This document shows, in pieces, positions 13,433 through 21,086 of a stretch of DNA of 28,798 nucleotides (positions within the stretch are counted from its first letter, which is position 1; every line of letters starts with the position of its first letter). The position numbers and the translations under genes were made by a program. Below the pieces are notes generated by a model. That model ran no database searches. It was given only the letters and a program-made list of their open reading frames with translations, and was not told where the DNA came from. The stretch is from a virus. The DNA is taken from positions 1-28,798 of IMG/VR virus record IMGVR_UViG_3300005838_000049; one strand, written 5' to 3'.

Positions 13433-14817
13433 TGAAAGACGCTAAAATAGAAAAGCAGATAGTGACAGGGATGATTGTTAGTACAGAGTTCTGCCAAGGA
13501 CTAGCCCCTATCTATAGGGAGCAGTTACAACTGCCCAGCACAAATAAAGTGGCTAGTTGGTGTATGGACTACTTCAGGGAGTACGGACAAGCCCCTAAGA
13601 AGCACATTAAGGACATATTCAAACATCATTCTAAAGCACTAAAAGAAGAGCACAGGTTTCTAATTGAAGAGTTCTTAGAGCGTCTCTCAAGCAAGTATAA
13701 ATCATCTAAGACGTTTAATGTGCAATATGTCTTAGACATTGCTGAGGAGTATTTGAGAACGATTGCTGTGGAAGAGGTACAACACAAACTATCTCAGGCT
13801 ATTGAGAAAGGTGCTGTTACTAGAGCAGAGAACATAATCAAAAAGTTTGAGAGAACTGCTAGACCAGAATCTAAGGGAGCTGATCCTTTTAGCAAAGATG
13901 CTGTTGTCAAAGCATTTACTAAAGACACAGGGAACATGATGTACTCTTATCCTGGAGAGCTAGGTAGAATCGTTGGGCCTTTTGAACGAGAATGTTTATC
14001 TGCATTTTTTGGCGTTAGGGGTACAGGGAAGACATGGTGGTTATTGTGGTCAGGGTTGCTTGGAGTATTTGCTGGATACAATGTTGTGTTCGTTAGTTTG
14101 GAAATGTCTGAGGAACAAATATTTAAACGAATACATCAGTACTTAAATGCTCGACCTACCAGGAGAGGAGCATTTAAACTCCCTGTGTTTAATGACAAAT
14201 CAGATGGTATAAAAACCAAACTATTAAAACGCAACAGAAAGCAACTCGACATAGGGTCTGCATTATCTAAACTCTCAGATATTGATGAAAGTAGTTTGGT
14301 GAAAGCCAACTTTAAACTACTAACCTATCCCTCAGGCACATTGACTATGGATGATCTTAGAGCACAACTACATAACATGGAATACTATGAAGACTTTATT
14401 CCTGATATGGTTATTACAGACATGGCTGATAAGTTCAAGTCAACAGAGAATGGGGACTATCGTCATAAGATAGGTAGCGTATGGAGGCAACACAAAGCAT
14501 TGGCACAGGAGAAGAAATGCCATGTACTTACTTGTAGTCACACAAATACTGCCCGCACAGGAAAGGATGCGGGAGTTGGTAGTGCGGCGGAAAGTATGGA
14601 GAAGGAAAACGAAAGCGATGTTATTTATGCACTTAATCAACATCCAGAACAGAAGCTAAGAGGGCTGATGAGAATATTACTTACTAAACACAGACACGAT
14701 GATTACGACTTACTAAGGGAAGTATATGTTACTCAATGCTTGTCGATAGGGCGACCGTACTTAGACAGTCGTCTTAAACCTAGAAAGAAGAAAGGAGCTA
14801 AAGTTGAACAAGATTAA
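13432..14817 (+). CDS. DnaB-like replicative helicase
   Basis: Ring helicase of 461 residues. The N-terminal helical domain spans about 1-150. The RecA-like core has Walker A GVRGTGKT at 194-201, the H1a-type VVFVSLEMSEEQ near 219-229, and Walker B MVITD at 326-330. A late motif CSHTN and a basic arginine region (LLTKHRHDDY) fit the family. It works with the separate primase at 9716. The start overlaps the preceding stop, and the ending carries the SD of the next gene (AAAGGAGCTAAAG). Confidence 0.9.
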   Translation: MKDAKIEKQIVTGMIVSTEFCQGLAPIYREQLQLPSTNKVASWCMDYFREYGQAPKKHIKDIFKHHSKALKEEHRFLIEEFLERLSSKYKSSKTFNVQYVLDIAEEYLRTIAVEEVQHKLSQAIEKGAVTRAENIIKKFERTARPESKGADPFSKDAVVKAFTKDTGNMMYSYPGELGRIVGPFERECLSAFFGVRGTGKTWWLLWSGLLGVFAGYNVVFVSLEMSEEQIFKRIHQYLNARPTRRGAFKLPVFNDKSDGIKTKLLKRNRKQLDIGSALSKLSDIDESSLVKANFKLLTYPSGTLTMDDLRAQLHNMEYYEDFIPDMVITDMADKFKSTENGDYRHKIGSVWRQHKALAQEKKCHVLTCSHTNTARTGKDAGVGSAAESMEKENESDVIYALNQHPEQKLRGLMRILLTKHRHDDYDLLREVYVTQCLSIGRPYLDSRLKPRKKKGAKVEQD

Positions 14818-15034
14818 AAAGTTTTTTAAAGGTACATGGGTGTGGGAAGTATTCTTTTCAACGGTAAGGTATTATCATTATGATAGGTTTTTAGATAGTA
14901 CTGATTATATTGAATTATCTCCAAGTGGAAAAATTACATTTGTTGATAGGGATGGGTATCGTGATCCTTCAATATATTGGACAAAAGAATTGCTAGATGA
15001 GATGGTTGAGAAAGGTACTTATGTTATAAAATAA
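14804..15034 (+). CDS. Hypothetical protein, 76 aa, TTG start
   Basis: Not recognised. TTG 14804 sits behind AAAGGAGCTAAAG in the helicase tail. Basic, aromatic N-terminus (NKIKKFFKGTWVWEVFFSTVRYYHYDRF) with no clear membrane helix. Last gene before the new promoter at 15040, so it probably closes the replication operon. Confidence 0.65.
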   Translation: MNKIKKFFKGTWVWEVFFSTVRYYHYDRFLDSTDYIELSPSGKITFVDRDGYRDPSIYWTKELLDEMVEKGTYVIK

Positions 15035-15039
15035 AGTAT

Positions 15040-15071
15040 TTGACTTTTTATATTTTGATAGTATAATCAAA
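15040..15071 (+). promoter_or_regulatory. Sigma70 promoter of the 7-deazaguanine cassette, with dyad at -10
   Basis: -35 TTGACT (15040-15045), 16-base spacer, -10 TATAAT (15062-15067). A dyad TTTGAT (15054-15059) / ATCAAA (15066-15071) brackets the -10. Start expected near 15074, 18 bases before queD. Confidence 0.8.
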
Positions 15072-15091
15072 CCAAAAAGATTGGAGATAAA

Positions 15092-15445
15092 ATGAAGATA
15101 AGTGTAACAAAATTATTTGAGTTCGAGGCAGCACATCATTTACCTAACTACGATGGAGCATGTGCTAACTTACATGGGCATACTTACAAGTTGGAGGTAG
15201 AAGTGATTGGGCATGTTGCTTTAGAGTCAGGGATGGTAGAAGATTTTAGTTTGTTGAAGAAAGCTGTTAAAGAGTTAGTGATAGATAAATATGATCACTG
15301 TAATCTTAATGATTGGTTTCATATGCCTACAGCAGAAAATATGGTTATAGAAATCTTTAACATACTGCGAAAAAGTTATAATGGTATGGTAACGAGGGTA
15401 AGGCTGTGGGAGACATCAACTTCATATGCAGAGGTAAAAGAATGA
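15092..15445 (+). CDS. queD: 6-carboxy-tetrahydropterin synthase QueD
   Basis: Second step of the preQ0 pathway: dihydroneopterin triphosphate to 6-carboxy-tetrahydropterin. Zinc ligands are H15 (AAHHL), H28 and H30 (NLHGH); the reactive cysteine is C24 (GACANLHGH). The catalytic DH...LND (residues 68-73), PTAENM (79-84) and WET (106-108) blocks are all present. Length 117 fits the family. ATG 15092 follows TTGGAGATAAA and a strong promoter. It overlaps queE by four bases. Confidence 0.95.
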   Translation: MKISVTKLFEFEAAHHLPNYDGACANLHGHTYKLEVEVIGHVALESGMVEDFSLLKKAVKELVIDKYDHCNLNDWFHMPTAENMVIEIFNILRKSYNGMVTRVRLWETSTSYAEVKE

Positions 15446-16110
15446 GAGTTCATGAGATATTTGCCAGCATAGATGGGGAGGTTAATAAATGGGGAGCGGG
15501 ACACCCCACTGTGTTCATACGATTTCAAGGTTGTAACCTCAGATGTACTTACTGCGATACCCCTAAATCATTAGATATCTTAGATGAAGATATAGCAGTT
15601 GATATGGAGATAGATGAAATTGTAGATAAGGTAATATCATTTGGTTTAAACAAAGTGACTATCACTGGTGGAGAGCCTCTGTATCAAAAGCCACCTGATG
15701 AACTTAAATCTATGTACCATGCCGCTGTACTTGAATTAGTTGATCGGCTATCTGACTTAGGGCAATTGATATCGGTTGAAACAAACGGTACACAACCCAT
15801 ACCGACCTATTATACATTACTTGATAATGTAGGTTGGGTAGTTGATTACAAGTGGGAGTACAATAGACAAATGATAGTGAACTATCAGGGACTAGGACCG
15901 CAAGACTGGATTAAATTTGTAGTATCTGCAGAACATGTCATAGAAACTTTTAATAAGATAAAAGAAATGAGGAAGGAGGGTGTATCAGCACAAATAGCTG
16001 TCAGTTCGACGACCAACAGCCACGCATGGCTGGCAGAGATGTTGATTAAAGAGAAGATGGCTGATGTTCATTTAAATGTGCAACTGCATAAACTAATTGG
16101 AGTAGCATAG
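15442..16110 (+). CDS. queE: 7-carboxy-7-deazaguanine synthase QueE
   Basis: Radical SAM enzyme that contracts the pterin ring to 7-carboxy-7-deazaguanine. The cluster motif is C31-x3-C35-x2-C38 (CNLRCTYCDT), with the following TITGGEPLYQ. The N-terminal HEIFASIDGEVNKWGAGHPTVFIRFQG is the family's usual start. 222 residues is normal. I start at ATG 15442 in the ATGA overlap with queD; an upstream in-frame ATG at 15406 lies inside queD and has no SD. Confidence 0.94.
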   Translation: MRVHEIFASIDGEVNKWGAGHPTVFIRFQGCNLRCTYCDTPKSLDILDEDIAVDMEIDEIVDKVISFGLNKVTITGGEPLYQKPPDELKSMYHAAVLELVDRLSDLGQLISVETNGTQPIPTYYTLLDNVGWVVDYKWEYNRQMIVNYQGLGPQDWIKFVVSAEHVIETFNKIKEMRKEGVSAQIAVSSTTNSHAWLAEMLIKEKMADVHLNVQLHKLIGVA

Positions 16111-16123
16111 GAAAGGAGAGTAT

Positions 16124-16372
16124 ATGAAAAAAGTATTTAAGTGTGAAGCAACTGGGGAAGAGATAGTTGTTCAGAAGACTAAGAACAGGGAGTATAATGA
16201 AACCCGCAATATGTCTATAGAAGAATTAACTAAAATTTTAGAGTGGGTTGATATACAAACTTTAAAGTCCGCCCTATCTAATGTACTCAATGGTAAAACT
16301 GATAGATTGATATACATTGCTCAGGCTCTCCATGGAAGAATCTACGACGTTTTAAGAAAAGCAGAATGGTGA
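16124..16372 (+). CDS. Hypothetical protein, 82 aa
   Basis: Not recognised. Starts MKKVFKCEATGEEIVVQK, then a mostly helical part (MSIEELTKILEWVDIQTLKSAL). SD AGGAAAGGAGAG is strong. It lies in the modification cassette after queE; no catalytic motif visible. Confidence 0.7.
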   Translation: MKKVFKCEATGEEIVVQKTKNREYNETRNMSIEELTKILEWVDIQTLKSALSNVLNGKTDRLIYIAQALHGRIYDVLRKAEW

Positions 16373-16406
16373 TAAAGGCATAGGGTCTTTATTATATTTT
16401 TTAATC

Positions 16407-16421
16407 CCTTAACCAAAAGGA
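16407..16421 (+). repeat. 15-base leader repeat, copy 1
   Basis: CCTTAACCAAAAGGA occurs here and again at 16781-16795, each time directly before an ATG. CCTT can pair with AAGG across the loop, which would cover the SD. Confidence 0.6.
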
Positions 16422-16429
16422 AATTTACA

Positions 16430-16756
16430 ATGTCAGTAAAAAAATACCATGAAGAAATTGAAGGTGAGTTAGATAAAGAAGATGTTAAAAAAGTGAAACA
16501 GATATTAAGAAATCATTTAATTAAGGTAAGATCAGCAGAAGCAGAAGTAAAAGCCATTACAAGAGCATTAACAAAGAAAATCAAACAGGCTGCTAAAGAG
16601 GCAGAGGGCTTAAGAAAAGAGTATACCTTGCTATTAACAAAAGAACAGGATGACATATTAAACAGTGTTGAAGACGAAGATGATAAGGAGATGATAATGA
16701 TTGATGGAGGAATGGAAAGAAGACAGAACAGTAGATTCGGTCGTTACGGAAGGTAA
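16430..16756 (+). CDS. Coiled-coil hypothetical protein, 108 aa
   Basis: Not recognised. Strongly charged and helical throughout (KYHEEIEGELDKEDVKKVKQILRNH, then EAEVKAITRALTKKIKQAAKEAEGLRKEY), with an acidic region and a basic tail ending RFGRYGR. Preceded by the 15-base block CCTTAACCAAAAGGA that also precedes the next gene. Confidence 0.7.
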   Translation: MSVKKYHEEIEGELDKEDVKKVKQILRNHLIKVRSAEAEVKAITRALTKKIKQAAKEAEGLRKEYTLLLTKEQDDILNSVEDEDDKEMIMIDGGMERRQNSRFGRYGR

Positions 16757-16780
16757 TTAATTTATTTTAGTAGTAAAAAA

Positions 16781-16795
16781 CCTTAACCAAAAGGA
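16781..16795 (+). repeat. 15-base leader repeat, copy 2
   Basis: Exact second copy of CCTTAACCAAAAGGA, 9 bases before ATG 16804 and containing its SD. Confidence 0.6.
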
Positions 16796-16803
16796 GTAGT
16801 AAA

Positions 16804-17316
16804 ATGAGTGTATCAAAGAAAGATTTAGAAAAAGCAATTGATGAGATTAATGAAAAGATCGTTGACACCCCTATCAAGAAGAAGGACGAGAAGAAGATGA
16901 CTCTTAAGATATTGAAAGCCGCAAAGCTGATAGAGCCAGATGATGATATCTCAAAGGAGACCCTGGCTACTATTAAGAAGTTGAAGAAGGCTAAGGGTGA
17001 TTCAACAGAAGAAGAGCCTAAGAAGAAAAAGAAAGGTAAGAAGAAAGAAGCAACTGAAGAAGAGCCTAAGAAAGGCAAAAAGAAAAAAACCGGAAAGAAG
17101 AAAGAGGGAGCAGGTACTTCTTGTTACGGTCATAAGCTAGGGTGTGCCTCTGGTTTAATTGACGAAGCAGTTAAAGACAAGAAAGGCCACAGCATAAAGA
17201 AAATTGCTGACAAGCTGGAGTTGAAAGTTGCCAGGGTACTTGGACATCTAAACCACTTGAAGAATGTTAAAGGTGTTAAGATGAAGATAGACGGCGACAA
17301 AGTTAAGGTTCTATAA
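16804..17316 (+). CDS. Histone H1-like lysine-rich protein with HTH-type end, 170 aa
   Basis: Residues about 55-100 are a low-complexity lysine block containing two TEEEPKK units separated by lysine-rich spacer (KKKKKGKKKEA). It recalls the tail of histone H1-like bacterial proteins. The last 60 residues (SGLIDEAVKDKKGHSIKKIADKLELKVARVLGHLNHLKN) look like a winged helix. The N-terminus (LEKAIDEINEKIVDTP) is helical. Condensing or DNA-binding function is plausible but not shown. It ends just before an intrinsic terminator. Confidence 0.75.
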   Translation: MSVSKKDLEKAIDEINEKIVDTPIKKKDEKKMTLKILKAAKLIEPDDDISKETLATIKKLKKAKGDSTEEEPKKKKKGKKKEATEEEPKKGKKKKTGKKKEGAGTSCYGHKLGCASGLIDEAVKDKKGHSIKKIADKLELKVARVLGHLNHLKNVKGVKMKIDGDKVKVL

Positions 17317-17330
17317 TTTTCCCACTGATG

Positions 17331-17368
17331 AGGGGCTCTGCATGTATTGGGAGCCCCTCTACTTTTTT
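17331..17368 (+). terminator. Rho-independent terminator
   Basis: AGGGGCTC (17331-17338) pairs perfectly with GAGCCCCT (17351-17358) and is followed by CTACTTTTTT. It sits between the lysine-rich gene and the folE fusion. Because the folE genes are still needed for the pathway, partial readthrough or an additional promoter must be assumed. Confidence 0.85.
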
Positions 17369-17381
17369 AATAAAGGAAACT

Positions 17382-18320
17382 ATGCACTACAAATTAGAAC
17401 AATTTCAAAAAGATGTTAAAAGGTTAGCACAATTAATTATCAATGAAACTGATGGGAAGTATGAATGTATATATGGAGTACCTCAGGGAGGGGTACCATT
17501 AGCAATGGCTTTGTCACACGAATTAGAAATACCGATAACAGAATTTTCCCCTCTTAATTTTTATGTTGGGGGATCAGTATTAATTGTAGATGATGTGATT
17601 GATTCAGGGGCTACTAGACAAAAATATAAAGGGTATGATTTTGCTTGTCTGCACATAAAGTCCCAGTCACCTAAGAAAATTATTGATGATTTAACTGCTG
17701 GTACTTTTGTAGTTAATAAAGACATAGATGGTTGGGTAGATTACTGGTGGGAAGGAGACGAAGCCCCTGCTGAAGACGGTGTGATTAGAATCATACAAGC
17801 TATAGGAGACGATCCAAATAGAGAAGGATTACTTGAGACCCCCAAACGTGTGGCAAAGAGCTGGGAACATTTGTTTAGTGGTTATAAGGTAGATGTAGAT
17901 AAAGAAGTTGAATCCCTCTTTAAGAAGTTTGGTGCTGACTCATATAATGAAATGGTTGTATTGAGGGATATTGAGTTTTATTCTATGTGTGAACATCACA
18001 TGTTACCCTTCTTTGGCAAAGCTCATATCGCTTATATACCTAATGGCAAAGTCGTCGGCATATCTAAACTAGCTAGACTACTAGAAGTACATTCTAGGCG
18101 ACTACAAATCCAAGAACGTATAGGGGAGAATGTAACTGCAGATATAATGAAGCATTTAAAGGCACAGGGTGCGGCTTGTATTATAGAGGCAGGTCATTTG
18201 TGTATGAAGATGAGAGGGGTTGAGAAACAGAATAGTGTGATGATTACTTCTTCCCTGAAAGGTACATTTTTAGAACAAGATAGAACTAGATCAGAATTAA
18301 TGTCTTTGATAAGGAGATAA
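17382..18320 (+). CDS. folE: Phosphoribosyltransferase-GTP cyclohydrolase I fusion (FolE)
   Basis: C-terminal half (about 130-312) is GTP cyclohydrolase I, first step from GTP to dihydroneopterin triphosphate. It shows DDPNREGLLETPKRV (143-157), zinc ligands C203 and H206 in SMCEHHMLPF and C274 in GHLCMKMRGV, plus GISKLARLLEVHSRRLQIQE. The N-terminal half is a type I phosphoribosyltransferase with the PRPP loop VLIVDDVIDSGAT (66-78) and a closing WVDYWWEGD like the WxVYPWE of xanthine-guanine enzymes. The PRTase could salvage guanine to feed FolE or be a regulator. ATG 17382 is chosen: it has AAAGGA before it, and the earlier in-frame ATG at 17328 would put the start inside the terminator. 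Confidence 0.9.
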   Translation: MHYKLEQFQKDVKRLAQLIINETDGKYECIYGVPQGGVPLAMALSHELEIPITEFSPLNFYVGGSVLIVDDVIDSGATRQKYKGYDFACLHIKSQSPKKIIDDLTAGTFVVNKDIDGWVDYWWEGDEAPAEDGVIRIIQAIGDDPNREGLLETPKRVAKSWEHLFSGYKVDVDKEVESLFKKFGADSYNEMVVLRDIEFYSMCEHHMLPFFGKAHIAYIPNGKVVGISKLARLLEVHSRRLQIQERIGENVTADIMKHLKAQGAACIIEAGHLCMKMRGVEKQNSVMITSSLKGTFLEQDRTRSELMSLIRR

Positions 18321-18323
18321 AAA

Positions 18324-18656
18324 ATGGCATTAAAAAGATGGGTAATCCCTACTGGATTAATAATTTTTATAATAGGAGTTATTTTATTTATTACTTCGAT
18401 AGTTTTTATTGTTAAAGCTGGCTATAGAAATGTAGACTATGTTAAATCTAAAGCTACTGAAACATCTACACAAAGTCACTTGTTAATAACAGGCTACGAG
18501 GGATATCAATGGTCTCCAATTTTTGGTGGATATGTATGGTATATCTTTAATAAAGTCCCAAACAATGGTATTTCTTATCATGGGGCATTTTTCAAAAGAT
18601 CTAATGGAGAGATTCATCTACAAGATCTTAGTGCTATAGATGCAATTAAACCTTAA
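18324..18656 (+). CDS. Membrane-anchored hypothetical protein, 110 aa
   Basis: Residues about 8-33 (IPTGLIIFIIGVILFITSIVFIV) form one membrane helix. The rest (YRNVDYVKSKATETS..., then a beta-rich part with GGYVWYIFNKVPNNGISYHG) would be on one side of the membrane. Not recognised. It lies within the modification cassette with only a 3-base gap to folE. Confidence 0.72.
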   Translation: MALKRWVIPTGLIIFIIGVILFITSIVFIVKAGYRNVDYVKSKATETSTQSHLLITGYEGYQWSPIFGGYVWYIFNKVPNNGISYHGAFFKRSNGEIHLQDLSAIDAIKP

Positions 18657-18665
18657 AGGAGAATA

Positions 18666-19682
18666 ATGCAAATAGTTAAAGCAGAAATTTTATGGACAAG
18701 AACATGTAATTTAAAATGCTCTTACTGTGGTATGGTCACAGGGGAATCTAATACCCCAACAGTAGAGCAATGGAAAAAAGGCATAGACAACATAAAGAAA
18801 TTAGGTGCTGACTTTATTGCTTTCTATGGGGCAGAGCCTTTAACTGATTTTGAAAAGTTACCTGAAGTGGTTGGGTATGCAGAGAAGAAAAAGATACACA
18901 CAACAGTTATTACCTCTGGAGTAGTTCCTGGATTGTATAAGAAGCTTCACCAGTTATATAAAGCAGGGGCAAAGTCATTAACGATGTCTTATGATATAGT
19001 CCCTCTTGACAAAAATAGTGAACGCAAATCAGAGAAAGCTCTCAAAGGGCTCAGGTATTTTAAATCTCTAGGTAAAAAAGTTCGCGATGTAGCCATAGTA
19101 ACAACTCTTACTAAACAGAACATACGTCAGCTCCCCCACACTATACGCTCTATGTCTGAAGAAGGTATTTGGACTTTGTTTGATCTGATTCACCCAAACA
19201 GAGGGCAAGAGGGAAGTAAATGTATTGGTAGTAGTAGAGACTTTATGTTTAAGACCGAAGAAGATCTTAAATTGTTTGATACTGTTATGCAGGAAGTTCT
19301 AGAATTAAAGAGATCAGGGCATTTAGTACATACAAGCGAACAATTTGTTGAGCTAGTCAAGAGGGACAATCATAAGATATTGCTTAACTACGATTGGAAC
19401 TGTGGGCAAGAAGATAACTTCCCTGCCTGGATAACAATTGATTGCAATGGTAGGGTATATTGTTGCGATGACTTTCAACCTCAATACTTAGAACTCCATA
19501 ACGAGAACAAGATTAAGATGAAGTTCTACATGTGTGGGATATACGACAACTGGAAAAACTTTACTATATACAACAAGAAACAAGTTCGTACTTGTCCAGG
19601 CTGTTGTTGGAATACACACATCGATGCTCATTATATCAAGAGGGGCGAAATACCAATGGGAGATTATACTCATACAAACTAG
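18666..19682 (+). CDS. Radical SAM protein with SPASM-like cysteine tail, 338 aa
   Basis: The cluster motif is C14-x3-C18-x2-C21 (CNLKCSYC). A GGEP-like GAEPL is at 55-59. A C-terminal cysteine-rich region (C246, C260, C266, C267, C290, C310, C313, C314) looks like a SPASM/twitch domain binding extra clusters. It is not QueE and not a known member of the preQ0 route. In this cassette it is a candidate for modifying the deazaguanine base or a tRNA/DNA partner. Reaction unknown. SD AAAGGAGAATA directly upstream. Confidence 0.82.
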   Translation: MQIVKAEILWTRTCNLKCSYCGMVTGESNTPTVEQWKKGIDNIKKLGADFIAFYGAEPLTDFEKLPEVVGYAEKKKIHTTVITSGVVPGLYKKLHQLYKAGAKSLTMSYDIVPLDKNSERKSEKALKGLRYFKSLGKKVRDVAIVTTLTKQNIRQLPHTIRSMSEEGIWTLFDLIHPNRGQEGSKCIGSSRDFMFKTEEDLKLFDTVMQEVLELKRSGHLVHTSEQFVELVKRDNHKILLNYDWNCGQEDNFPAWITIDCNGRVYCCDDFQPQYLELHNENKIKMKFYMCGIYDNWKNFTIYNKKQVRTCPGCCWNTHIDAHYIKRGEIPMGDYTHTN

Positions 19683-19684
19683 CT

Positions 19685-19774
19685 TGCAGGAGAGCCTGCA
19701 TATCATTCGAGGCATGTGCGTGTGAAAGCACTCCAGTCTGGAAAGGAACTGTGATGGGTGTATGTGCCTCGAAT
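19685..19774 (+). ncRNA. Structured intergenic RNA, multi-branch (candidate cis-element)
   Basis: A 6-bp hairpin TGCAGG/CCTGCA (19685-19700) is followed by a perfect 10-bp closing helix ATTCGAGGCA (19705-19714) / TGCCTCGAAT (19765-19774). Inside, GTGC/GCAC makes a small arm and CACTC-CAGT with ACTG-GGGTG (bulged) another, giving a three-way junction of about 70 nt. It precedes the small CxxC gene and queC, at the point where cassette expression could be tuned. No riboswitch family was recognised. Confidence 0.55.
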
Positions 19775-19796
19775 AATTTATTATAAAGGAGAAGTT

Positions 19797-19898
19797 ATGC
19801 TTAGAAAAATTAAATGCTTCTTTGGATTGCATCAGTGGTGGAGAGTAGTTTATTATGAAAGATACATTTGTAAATTTTGTGGAAAGGAGATGCGATGA
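19797..19898 (+). CDS. Small CxxC protein, 33 aa
   Basis: ATG 19797 follows AAAGGAGAAGTT. The peptide MLRKIKCFFGLHQWWRV...ends with ICKFCGKEMR. A CxxC pair like half a zinc finger is visible, and this C-terminal CKFCG pattern is common in tiny phage proteins. It overlaps queC (ATGA), so it may act as a coupling ORF. Confidence 0.65.
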   Translation: MLRKIKCFFGLHQWWRVVYYERYICKFCGKEMR

Positions 19899-20629
19899 TT
19901 TTACTATTTAGTGGTGGAGTAGATAGTTATGTAGCATGGTATTATTTAGGTAAACCAAAAACAGTTTACTTTAATGTTCAAAGTCGATACAGTAGAAGAG
20001 AACTTGGAGTAGTCAAGCGATTAATACCTGATACTATCATTGACAACAGTTTAAATTTCTCTGATAGGGAAGTGGGAGACAAAGCCTATATCCCTTTTAG
20101 GAATTTAATATTGGCTTGCCAAGCTGTTAAGTATAGTGACAAGGTTGTTATTGCTGGATTAAAAGATGACAATGTCTCAGATAAAAACCAGCAAGTGTTT
20201 TATAAATTTAGTGACATGCTCACTGAGATAGAGGGTAGAAGTATAATAGTGTCTTCCCCTTTCTGGGATAAAACAAAGGAAGAGGTTGTGCGTTGGTATT
20301 TGTCAGCAGTAGGGAACCAAGAAGAACTATTACAAACCTTTTCTTGTTATGCTCCAGATGAGAAACATTATTCAAACGTACAGACTCCCCCTCTTGGTTG
20401 TGGAAAATGTCCAGCATGTTTTCGCAAGTGGGTAGCCTTAATGAGAAATGGTATAGATGATATGGAATTCAATAACAAAGATCTTGCCTTAGAGTATTAT
20501 TCAGCGGCTAGGGAAGGGAAGTACGAGCCTTCTAGAAACGAGGCTATCATTAAAACAGTAGAGGAGAGTGGTTGGGTTAACGAAACTATTTTAAAATCAG
20601 TTCATGAGGGGGAAACAGTTGAAACTTAA
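19895..20629 (+). CDS. queC: 7-cyano-7-deazaguanine (preQ0) synthase QueC
   Basis: ATP-dependent conversion of 7-carboxy-7-deazaguanine to preQ0. The PP-loop is SGGVDS at residues 6-11. The zinc cysteines C151, C169, C172 and C175 appear in the order C...CGKCPAC. 244 residues is slightly above the usual length. I start at ATG 19895 in the ATGA overlap with the small CxxC gene; the frame opens earlier, at 19877, but without SD. No archaeosine-type amidotransferase (Gat-QueC) fusion is present. Confidence 0.92.
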   Translation: MILLFSGGVDSYVAWYYLGKPKTVYFNVQSRYSRRELGVVKRLIPDTIIDNSLNFSDREVGDKAYIPFRNLILACQAVKYSDKVVIAGLKDDNVSDKNQQVFYKFSDMLTEIEGRSIIVSSPFWDKTKEEVVRWYLSAVGNQEELLQTFSCYAPDEKHYSNVQTPPLGCGKCPACFRKWVALMRNGIDDMEFNNKDLALEYYSAAREGKYEPSRNEAIIKTVEESGWVNETILKSVHEGETVET

Positions 20630-21086
20630 CTTAGGATGCGGTAGAGATATTCAAGAAGGATTTATAAACTTAGACAAGCAAGAGTTAAAGGGAGTAGATG
20701 TTGTTCATGACGTGGAGCAGTTTCCATATCCTTTTGAGGATAATTCAATGGATCATATCAACGCTACCATGATTTTGGAACATATATGTCCAAAGAACTT
20801 CATACCGATTATGAACGAGTGCTGGAGGATATTACAAGCAGGAAAGACTATGTTTATAGGTGTACCGATAGCAGGTGCGTGGTTAGATTTCCAAGATCCG
20901 ACACATTGCAATCATATCGGTGAATGGACTATGCGTTATTTCGATCCTGCTTACCCTGAATATGCTTTTTATTCACCCAAGCCTTGGTGTATTCGTAAAC
21001 AAGCAAGGGAAGTATGTAAAAAGGGTGAGTGGATAAACATCCCTATTGATTGTTTAGAGATTACTTTAGAAAAGAGGCACGAATGA
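20619..21086 (+). CDS. Class I SAM-dependent methyltransferase, small
   Basis: The SAM-binding motif LNLGCG is at residues 3-8, followed by an acidic end of strand 2 (FINLDKQE) and HDVEQFPYPFEDNSMD (motif III-type). The rest fits a methyltransferase_11 core. I chose TTG 20619: GAGGGGG lies 6 bases before it, whereas the ATG at 20604 has no SD and lies in the queC end. 155 residues. Target not shown; the location suggests the modified base or sugar of the DNA, but a nucleotide pool or protein target is equally possible. Confidence 0.78.
   Translation: MKLNLGCGRDIQEGFINLDKQELKGVDVVHDVEQFPYPFEDNSMDHINATMILEHICPKNFIPIMNECWRILQAGKTMFIGVPIAGAWLDFQDPTHCNHIGEWTMRYFDPAYPEYAFYSPKPWCIRKQAREVCKKGEWINIPIDCLEITLEKRHE

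Noticed and set aside
17326-17358. Hammerhead ribozyme-like CTGATGAG next to a GC-rich stem
   Set aside because: The required GAAA box after stem II is missing, and the stem is followed by a T-run, so it is better read as an intrinsic terminator.
17328-17381. ATG at 17328 as start of the folE fusion
   Set aside because: It would lie in the terminator hairpin and has no SD; ATG 17382 has AAAGGA in front.
19705-19774. tRNA-like cloverleaf of about 70 nt
   Set aside because: There is no T-loop (GTTCGA), no CCA end and no proper anticodon arm; the arms fit a three-way junction better.
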